Shown in pieces: positions 1 through 4,783 of a stretch of DNA of 5,181 bases. The number at the start of each line of letters is the position of its first letter. Position 1 is the first letter of the stretch. This stretch comes from an uncultured Campylobacter sp. Lineage in GTDB: Bacteria; Campylobacterota; Campylobacteria; Campylobacterales; Campylobacteraceae. The stretch lies in assembly GCF_938031315.1 (NCBI RefSeq), contig NZ_CALHHT010000401.1, positions 1 to 5,181 on the forward strand, read 5' to 3'. Below the pieces are notes generated by a model, which saw nothing but the letters and a program-made list of their open reading frames with translations, had not been told where the DNA came from and did no database searches. The position numbers and the translations under genes were made by a program.

Positions 1-81
1 TCGCGGCTAAAGCCTGTTCTTACGCTGCTTGCAGGAATTTTAACCGCGCTTTCGTATCTCGCAAGAGTTCGTATAAGGTAG
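1..81 (+). CDS. C-terminal end of a membrane protein (5' end outside window)
   Basis: The first frame is open from base 1 to a TAG at 79-81 and gives 26 residues. They form one hydrophobic stretch (VLTLLAGILTALSYLA) followed by a basic tail (RVRIR), as at the end of an inner-membrane protein with a cytoplasmic C-terminus. The minus strand is also open over most of this stretch, but it has a stop just upstream and no start codon between, so the + strand reading is preferred. The gene runs toward the minus-strand genes, so the two units converge on 82-335. No family can be named from so short a tail, and no clear + strand terminator with a T-run follows it. Confidence 0.55.
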   Translation, partial: SRLKPVLTLLAGILTALSYLARVRIR

Positions 82-128
82 AAATTTTATCTAAAACCGC
101 AAGCTCGGCTCGCTCACTTATCCGCACC

Positions 129-177
129 GCGCAGTATGCTGAATAAAATTTAAAATTCTGCGCAGCGTAAATTCAGC
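129..177. repeat. Two interlocked inverted repeats
   Basis: GCGCAG at 129-134 pairs with CTGCGC at 158-163, and GCTGAAT at 138-144 pairs with ATTCAGC at 171-177. The two stems overlap, so they are mutually exclusive or would form a pseudoknot-like fold. No T-run follows on either strand, so this is not an obvious intrinsic terminator. It could help end the + strand transcript, or it may have no function. Confidence 0.4.
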
Positions 178-191
178 CCGCGCACCGCAAT

Positions 192-215
192 AAGGCTAAA
201 TTTAAATTTAGCCTT
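192..215. repeat. Perfect 24-bp palindrome
   Basis: Bases 192-203 (AAGGCTAAATTT) are followed at once by their exact reverse complement at 204-215. As RNA this would be a 12-bp arm with no room for a loop, so at least the central base pairs must open. Neither flank has a T-run. The GGCTAAATTT arm is also found in the terminator hairpin at 288-323, so the two may belong to one dispersed intergenic family or share an origin. Confidence 0.7.
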
Positions 216-280
216 GACGACGAGAAGGCATCGTGCTTTAAATTTAAAATCCACGTAAAATCTTGAATGAAATTTTGATA

Positions 281-323
281 TAAAAAGGCGGCTAAATTTT
301 AAATTTTATCAAAATTTAGCCGC
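281..323 (-). terminator. Rho-independent terminator of the lipoprotein gene
   Basis: On the minus strand a perfect 13-bp stem (311-323 with 288-300, arm GCGGCTAAATTTT) encloses a 10-base loop at 301-310. One C and then TTTTT (286-282) follow. The hairpin begins 12 bases after the stop codon of the lipoprotein gene. The stem is GC-rich at its base and the T-run exists only on the minus-strand side, so it ends leftward transcription. It does not look like a terminator for the + strand gene. Confidence 0.88.
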
Positions 324-335
324 GAGATGAGGTGC

Positions 336-1112
336 TTACTTTCTTTCGTAGAAAATTACTAAGGCGTCTTCTGCCACCCTTTTACCAGTGAACGAACTTG
401 TTTTAATAATATCATCGGCAACATCTTCGGTCACCATAAATTTATCCGACAAACTTATGCTTTTATCGGCATTCACGATAAAATTTAATTCGATCGCAGC
501 CTGTGGCGGCAGCTCTGCTGCCTTTCCAAGCTGTAGCCTTATTTGGCTAGGCGTTAGCTGCGAATAATAAGCGACGTCTTCTAATGAATCAATAATATCA
601 CTCATATAAATCGCAGAAGTTTTTGGTTCACCATCCTTTAGTATTTCATCTTTTAATTTATCGTCGCAATCAACCGGCTTTTTTTGAAATGAGTAATCTA
701 TTTTGCCTCTGTCTTTGAGCTCCTCTTGAAATTTCGTCTCATTTATTTTGCAATGTTCATTTGCCAATTTAAGTAAACGCTGTTGTTTATCATCAGATTT
801 ATCTTTATAGAAAAGCACGGCACCTCTTAAAGACGTGTTTAGCGTAGCCTCTTTATATTTTTTGTTAAAGGCATCTACATCGACCTTTACTTTCTCCATA
901 TCCACGTCGCAGACCATCTTAACCGTCTTTAATCCGCCGTTTTCCTCTTTGCTCCAGGTGACACTTTTGCAGATTTTCGAGCCCTCGATCGCCGCGCCGA
1001 TACTCATAGATTTAAAATCGGGCAGGGTGTAGTTTTTCACAAGCTCCACATCGTTATCGCCGCATCCTGCAAAAATCAACGCCGCAAGTGCAGCGCCTAA
1101 TGCGTATTTCAT
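336..1112 (-). CDS. Putative lipoprotein of unknown function, 258 aa
   Basis: The N-terminus has a lysine, a hydrophobic segment and a lipobox (FAGC, Cys17 followed by Gly-Asp), so a lipid-anchored envelope protein is expected. Asp at position +3 after the Cys is not the classical +2 Asp retention signal. After processing, residues about 29-72 contain an ordered pattern: Gly39, Cys48, Trp53, an Asn-Gly-Gly turn and Cys68 (CKSVTW and VKMVCDVD). From memory this resembles a small domain in Campylobacter and Helicobacter putative lipoproteins, where the two cysteines could form a disulfide. Cys121 and Cys149 lie in a Lys-, Asp- and Glu-rich middle section, and the C-terminus (about 205-258) is predicted beta-like. 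The ATG is supported by AAGGAG five bases upstream. The gene stands alone between selC and a terminator. Hand counts on sample lines give about 32-42% GC, against about 50% in the RND gene, which may indicate a different history. The function is not known. Confidence 0.88.
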   Translation of the reverse strand: MKYALGAALAALIFAGCGDNDVELVKNYTLPDFKSMSIGAAIEGSKICKSVTWSKEENGGLKTVKMVCDVDMEKVKVDVDAFNKKYKEATLNTSLRGAVLFYKDKSDDKQQRLLKLANEHCKINETKFQEELKDRGKIDYSFQKKPVDCDDKLKDEILKDGEPKTSAIYMSDIIDSLEDVAYYSQLTPSQIRLQLGKAAELPPQAAIELNFIVNADKSISLSDKFMVTEDVADDIIKTSSFTGKRVAEDALVIFYERK

Positions 1113-1260
1113 ACTCGCTCCTTGAAGAAAAGTTAACGAGCAATGCTATCCATTCTGTTTAATAACGGATAAATTTAGAGCTGAAAATTGAGATAAATTC
1201 GCGAAGTACGTGGCTAAAAGCGTGAAAGATAAAATTTAAAGATGGAATTTTAAAAGAATT
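1113..1260. other. Spacer between selC and the lipoprotein gene
   Basis: Apart from the ribosome binding site this 148-bp gap holds no clear element. It is AT-rich and has only weak, short AT inverted repeats near 1243-1262. I see no GC-rich hairpin with a T-run that would end the selC transcript, and no convincing TATAAT box. A weak TAGCAT about 30 bases upstream of the ATG (near 1142-1147) is the best -10 candidate. The lipoprotein gene may therefore be co-transcribed with selC or use an unrecognised promoter. Confidence 0.45.
1118..1123 (-). promoter_or_regulatory. Ribosome binding site of the lipoprotein gene
   Basis: On the minus strand AAGGAG lies five bases before the ATG at 1112-1110. 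It is the strongest Shine-Dalgarno match in the window and fixes the start, placing the lipoprotein signal peptide exactly at the N-terminus. Confidence 0.8.
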
Positions 1261-1358
1261 CGGCGAGAGAGGGAGGGAATCGAACCCCCCGGAAAACGGT
1301 CAACCGCCCTCCTATCGGATTTGAAGTCCGCAGACGCCACCAGGTCGCCATCCTCTCC
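1261..1358 (-). tRNA. selC: Selenocysteine tRNA, anticodon TCA
   Basis: Read on the minus strand, the anticodon arm is CGGA-CTTCAAA-TCCG, with anticodon TCA at 1324-1322, which reads UGA. The same CTTCAAA loop with flanking GGA/TCC is in E. coli selC. A long variable arm (1312-1291) folds into nine pairs around a TTGA loop, and the T-arm carries GTTCGATT with a five- to six-pair stem. The total of about 98 nt including a terminal GCCG is long, as tRNA-Sec is. CCA is not encoded (the gene ends CCG), so CCA addition is expected. The product delivers selenocysteine through SelA and SelB to UGA-containing genes, typically formate dehydrogenase in this group. Odd points: the acceptor pairs best as GGAGAGG with CCTCTCT, which leaves one extra C before the discriminator G, and the D-stem does not form six clean pairs. 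The exact ends are uncertain by one or two bases. A tRNA-Ser would need TGA as anticodon and is excluded. Confidence 0.92.
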
Positions 1359-1368
1359 AAATGCGGGA

Positions 1369-1374
1369 ATTATA
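1369..1374 (-). promoter_or_regulatory. -10 box of the selC promoter
   Basis: On the minus strand a perfect TATAAT lies about ten bases upstream of the tRNA 5' end, a usual distance for transcription to begin within or just before the tRNA leader. It is preceded by GC rather than TG. The matching -35 position (about 1392-1397, AAGCTA) is not TTGACA, which is normal for Campylobacter sigma-70 promoters. That position is inside the last codons of the RND transporter gene. Confidence 0.7.
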
Positions 1375-1386
1375 GCGAGATAAAAT

Positions 1387-4173
1387 TTATTTAGCTTTAA
1401 AGAGGCTAAATTTTAATCCCTTTCGGCTCATTATTAGCGAAGGTAGGATTATGAGCGCGCCCAAAAGCAGCAGGCTCATCACCAAACATATCAGCAGGCC
1501 GAAGTAGATCGTAGGCCAGAAATTACTCATCATCATCACGCTGAATCCCAAAATGATCGCAAACGATGTATAATACATCGCGTATCCGATACTTGCGTGG
1601 CTCGCGCGGATCGCTGCAGCCTCGTCGCCGCTACGCGCAAACTCCCGCTTGTAGCGGTAGATGTAGTGGATGACGTCGTCCACGCCGATACCGATGCTAA
1701 TCGCCGCTATCGTGATGCTCATGATATCTAGTGGAATGCCTGCAACCCCCATAATGCCGAAGCAGGCGCAAAGCGGGATTAAATTTACGACGATCGCGAT
1801 GAGCGCGTATGACAGCGAGCGAAAGATGATCACGAAAAGCACGAAAAGCACGAGCACCGTGATACCCAAAGTGCCTATCTGCGAGCTCATCAGGCTTTGA
1901 AGCATATTGTTATAAAGCACCATTATGCCGCTGATCTGCGCGCTTGCCTGCTCGCCTTCGAGCAAAGAATTTAGCCCGCTTTGCAGATCTTTTAGGAATT
2001 TTGCTCTGCGTAAGCGCGGATCGCTGTCTATCGTGCGGACGCTAAAGTGCGCCTCGTTCGCTTCGATATTTACAAAAGGTGAAAGCACCATCTCGCGGTA
2101 GTTTTCCGGCATTTCAGAGTAGATCAAAGCAAGGCTTAGATCGTCCAGATCGCGCCCCTGATTGATCTGCTTGCCGAGCTTTAAAAGCGATGCAAGCGAG
2201 CTTATATTGCCGATAAACTCGTGCCCCGTGACGTTTTTATCCTTCAAAAAATTGTCTATCTTGCCGATGATACGCATCTTTTCGGAGGTGAACCAATACT
2301 GCGGCTTGTTTTCGTTGGCGGCGTATTCCGCTTCGAAATCGCCAAAATCGTCGCTCGCGGTGGAATTTTGCTCTAAATTTGCGGCATGGGTTTGATCTAA
2401 ATTTACGGCGCCGCTTGGCTGTGCTGCCGCAGCGGAGCCTTGCTCGGAAAAATTTTGATCATTTAAATTTTGCGCCGTGGCGGTAGAATTCTGAGTAGCG
2501 GAATTTTGCGCGATAGAATTTTGCCGAGTAGAATTTGCCGCAAAATTTCGCCCAGCAGGATTGGAATTTTCGCCGCTATTAAAATTTGCGCTACCGCTCG
2601 CGGAATTTTTACTCTCGCTAGCGGCGGGATCTGCGCTGCTCACACTTTTAAATTTAACGACGATATCAAGCGGGATCGTTCCGCCCAGATTTGTATCGAT
2701 AACCTCCATACCCGCGCGGATGTCGGTGCTTTTTTTGAAGTAGCCGATGAAGCTGTTTTCGACGCGCAGCTGCGAGATACCGTATAGCCCAAAGATCACC
2801 GCCGCAGCGCACACGCCGTAGACCGCGCCTCTGCTACGTAGCGCCGTTTCGGCGCACCAAAGCGTAAATTTAAAGTGCTGCTCGAAGCTGCGGTTATTGT
2901 GCGTGCGCCTTAGAAGCGACATAACCGCGCCGAATACTCCAAATGCCGTAACTAGCGAGATACTGATGCCTACGCTCATCATAATTCCCAGAGAAATTAC
3001 GGGTTTTATATCGCAAAAAATTAGCGACATAAAGCCGATGACGGTCGTAAAGATCGCGAAAAAGCAGGGTCTTGCGCGCTCGCGCAGCACTGCATAAACG
3101 AGCTGGCGCTGCGAAAAGGCGTGAAAGCGCGCGCTAAACTCGCGGTAGGCGACGATTAGGTGGATACAGACCGAAACCGTTATGATGAGCTGAAGCGCTA
3201 TGAAATTTGAGCTAATCACTGTGACCTCAAAGCTCAAAAAGCCGAATAATCCGGCTGCGAGCACGACCGAATACGCGCAGATGATAAGCGGCAGCAGGAT
3301 AAATTTCGCCTGTCTAAAAAAGAGCCAAAAGCACGCTAACAGAAGCACCAAGGCGCCGAGTCCGTAGGTCGTTAGATCCGAGCGGACGTAGCCTACCATA
3401 TCGTCGGCGATCATATTTAGTCCGCCCAAAAATAATTGGTCGCCCGCAAATTCCTTCTCAAAACCCGCGATCAACGCGCGCAAAGCCACAATGTCGCGGT
3501 GATCCTTTTCGCGTAGTTCGTCGCGGTAGGATTTGAAATTTTGCTCCGAAGCTTTAAGCGCATCTTTAAGCTGTGAAATTTGGACCTTGGAGCGGTTGCC
3601 CTCATGCTCCGCTTGCTTTAGAGCGCTTTTGGCTCCGTCTCTTAGGCGCAAAAGCTCCTCGTAGCGGCTCTGCGGCTTTAAATTTATTAAAATTGCGGTA
3701 GTGCGAAGATCGGCGCTTACTAAATTTGACGCATAAAAGGGGCTTATAGAAAGCTCGCGCCTAGCCGCGGTTAAATTTACGTCCGCGTCGGTAAGAGTGG
3801 GTATGTGCTTAAGCAGCTCGCTCATACCCTCGCTTTTGTTTAGCAAAAGCGGCACGTTCGTGATGTCCGTGACGCTAGCGACGAAATCAAGCTTGGAAAA
3901 AGCTGCGTCCATCTGCTCTATTTTGCGGATCGTCTCGGGCGCTAAAAGATCGCCCGCGGGAGTATAGGCGACGACTAAGAAATTCGGCGTTTCGTAGCGC
4001 TTGGATACTTCGCGCCAAATTTGAAGATCCTCGTCGTTATCAAGCAGTAGCGTCTGGGTCGAAGCGTCGATCTCGAGCTTTGTGGAGTAGTAGCCGAAAA
4101 ACAGCGCCAGCGCCGTAAACAGCGCAAGCGTGATTTTCGGAAACGCGACGATTAGGCGAAAAATTTTTTTCAA
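1387..4173 (-). CDS. RND/MMPL-family (HpnN-like) lipid transporter, 928 aa
   Basis: This is an inner-membrane RND-superfamily protein of the MMPL/Patched-like type. Topology by eye: TM1 at about 10-30, a periplasmic loop 34-265, TM2-TM7 at about 268-468, a second periplasmic loop 470-765, and TM8-TM12 at about 768-915. TM10 has the family motif GIGVDDVIHYIYRYKREF (828-845) with Asp832 and Asp833, the expected proton-relay acids. The equivalent TM4 segment (SVCIHLIVAYREF, 334-346) lacks them. Loop 1 contains a charged helical stretch (about 168-240), probably a coiled-coil hairpin. Loop 2 carries an Asn/Ala/Ser/Gln-rich, low-complexity insert (about 511-608). Five D/E-x-N-x-S/T sequons occur, at Asn133, 193, 574, 603 and 647, all in periplasmic loops. 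Start: TTG at 4173 with AAAAGAG upstream and no in-frame ATG. It is the third gene after mlaA and mlaC, 23 bp after mlaC, so it probably moves phospholipid or a related lipid between MlaC and the inner membrane. Direction and substrate are inferred. From memory it matches C. jejuni Cj1373. Confidence 0.93.
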   Translation of the reverse strand: MKKIFRLIVAFPKITLALFTALALFFGYYSTKLEIDASTQTLLLDNDEDLQIWREVSKRYETPNFLVVAYTPAGDLLAPETIRKIEQMDAAFSKLDFVASVTDITNVPLLLNKSEGMSELLKHIPTLTDADVNLTAARRELSISPFYASNLVSADLRTTAILINLKPQSRYEELLRLRDGAKSALKQAEHEGNRSKVQISQLKDALKASEQNFKSYRDELREKDHRDIVALRALIAGFEKEFAGDQLFLGGLNMIADDMVGYVRSDLTTYGLGALVLLLACFWLFFRQAKFILLPLIICAYSVVLAAGLFGFLSFEVTVISSNFIALQLIITVSVCIHLIVAYREFSARFHAFSQRQLVYAVLRERARPCFFAIFTTVIGFMSLIFCDIKPVISLGIMMSVGISISLVTAFGVFGAVMSLLRRTHNNRSFEQHFKFTLWCAETALRSRGAVYGVCAAAVIFGLYGISQLRVENSFIGYFKKSTDIRAGMEVIDTNLGGTIPLDIVVKFKSVSSADPAASESKNSASGSANFNSGENSNPAGRNFAANSTRQNSIAQNSATQNSTATAQNLNDQNFSEQGSAAAAQPSGAVNLDQTHAANLEQNSTASDDFGDFEAEYAANENKPQYWFTSEKMRIIGKIDNFLKDKNVTGHEFIGNISSLASLLKLGKQINQGRDLDDLSLALIYSEMPENYREMVLSPFVNIEANEAHFSVRTIDSDPRLRRAKFLKDLQSGLNSLLEGEQASAQISGIMVLYNNMLQSLMSSQIGTLGITVLVLFVLFVIIFRSLSYALIAIVVNLIPLCACFGIMGVAGIPLDIMSITIAAISIGIGVDDVIHYIYRYKREFARSGDEAAAIRASHASIGYAMYYTSFAIILGFSVMMMSNFWPTIYFGLLICLVMSLLLLGALIILPSLIMSRKGLKFSLFKAK
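2350..2643 (-). repeat. Low-complexity Asn-rich coding segment with QNSxx repeats
   Basis: This part of the RND gene encodes residues about 511-608, dominated by Asn, Ala, Ser, Gln and Thr with almost no bulky hydrophobics. Its core is an imperfect pentapeptide repeat: Gln-Asn pairs begin at residues 551, 556, 561, 568 and 573. In DNA this is a loose 15-bp unit starting CAAAATT, at about 2440-2523. The CAAAATT core overlaps the AAATTT-type words common in the window, so slippage or word bias could have fed its growth. It should be a disordered, surface-exposed periplasmic linker. Confidence 0.75.
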
Positions 4174-4179
4174 ATACCG

Positions 4180-4186
4180 CTCTTTT
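4180..4186 (-). promoter_or_regulatory. Ribosome binding site deciding the TTG start of the RND gene
   Basis: AAAAGAG on the minus strand sits six bases before TTG at 4173-4171. No in-frame ATG or GTG precedes it in the short gap after the mlaC stop. The residues just after it (KKIFRLIVAFPKITLALF) form the expected basic start and TM1 of the transporter, which supports this start over any later one. Confidence 0.7.
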
Positions 4187-4196
4187 AGGCGTGCCG

Positions 4197-4781
4197 CTAT
4201 TCGCCGCTATTGATGACGGTGGAATTTAGCCGCTTTATGAGCTCGTCAAAGCTCAAATTTTGCGTTACGTCGCCTAGCTGCGAGCGATAGGTTTGGATTA
4301 GGCTAACGCCCACGATATCGACGTCGTAGATACGCCAATCGGAGCCGTTAGGATAAAATTTAAAATCTATGTCGTAGTTTTTCTGCTCGCCGATGACCTG
4401 CGTTTTTAGTACGCGGCGCTTATCGCTAGGGCTTTGTTTGCTTAGCACCTTCATATCCTGATCGGTGTAAAGCGAAAGTTTTTCGATAAACGAGCGCTTT
4501 AGATGCGCTTCAAAGGCCTTATTAAATTCCGCGATCTGCACCGGGCTAAGGCTAGCGTAATGCTTCGCAAGGGAGAGCTTCGCCATCATCTTATAATCAA
4601 AATAGCCGTCGAAAAGCGCAAAGATTTTCGCGGGCTTTGCGTCTTTGGGCGCGCTGCTTCGCATAATGCCTACGGCCTCGGCGACCTTTTGGCTCATCAC
4701 GGGCTCGATATCCGCATCGTTAATGGCGTGCGCCGAGATCAAAAGCGCTCCGCAAAGCGCTAGAACTTTTAAAATTTTCAT
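4197..4781 (-). CDS. mlaC: MlaC/Ttg2D-family periplasmic phospholipid-binding protein, 194 aa
   Basis: Residues 1-19 form a Sec signal peptide (MKILKVLALCGALLISAHA) with an A-H-A cleavage site, so the mature protein is periplasmic. The rest follows the Ttg2D/MlaC pattern. It has a helical part with FDGYFDYKMMAKLSLAKHY (about 58-75), SPVQIAEFNKAFEAHL (79-94) and a FIEKLSLYTDQDMKVL helix (98-113). A beta-sheet half ends in the hallmark DWRIYDVDIVGVSLIQTYRSQL (148-169). The family shuttles phospholipid in a hydrophobic pocket between MlaA in the outer membrane and an inner-membrane complex. Here the partner gene is an RND transporter rather than MlaFEDB. The length is close to the usual 200 or so. 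The start ATG lies two bases after the mlaA stop, with the ribosome binding site inside mlaA, so translation is likely coupled. No glycosylation sequon was found. Confidence 0.93.
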   Translation of the reverse strand: MKILKVLALCGALLISAHAINDADIEPVMSQKVAEAVGIMRSSAPKDAKPAKIFALFDGYFDYKMMAKLSLAKHYASLSPVQIAEFNKAFEAHLKRSFIEKLSLYTDQDMKVLSKQSPSDKRRVLKTQVIGEQKNYDIDFKFYPNGSDWRIYDVDIVGVSLIQTYRSQLGDVTQNLSFDELIKRLNSTVINSGE

Positions 4782-4783
4782 TG

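Larger units (their letters stand above)
82..335. other. Convergent intergenic region rich in inverted repeats
   Basis: This 254-bp gap separates the + strand gene end from the end of the lipoprotein gene. I see no credible ORF in it. It holds nested inverted repeats at 129-177, a perfect 24-bp palindrome at 192-215, and a minus-strand terminator hairpin at 281-323. Several runs of AAATTT, a word also frequent elsewhere in the window, make it very AT-rich between the GC-rich arms. A small RNA cannot be excluded, but no promoter was recognised. Confidence 0.6.

Noticed and set aside
82..335. CRISPR array or tandem repeat in the AT-rich gap
   Set aside because: The repeated AAATTT words are short and irregular, without a constant repeat length or spacers.
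835..1032. Open frame on the + strand within the lipoprotein gene
   Set aside because: It lies wholly opposite a well-supported lipoprotein gene, has Ser/Thr/Phe-rich shadow composition and no domain signal.
1261..1358. tRNA-Ser or tRNA-Leu because of the long variable arm
   Set aside because: The anticodon loop CTTCAAA gives anticodon TCA, which reads UGA, and the surrounding anticodon arm matches known selC genes.
2440..2523. True tandem DNA repeat in the RND gene
   Set aside because: The 15-bp units are only loosely alike and two spacings are 21 and 15 bp, so it is kept as a protein-level low-complexity segment rather than a clean tandem repeat.
2470..2787. 105-aa + strand open frame opposite the RND gene
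   Set aside because: It is antisense to the low-complexity segment and the adjacent loop, is Arg/Ile/Cys-rich without a recognisable motif, and is best explained as a shadow of the transporter gene.
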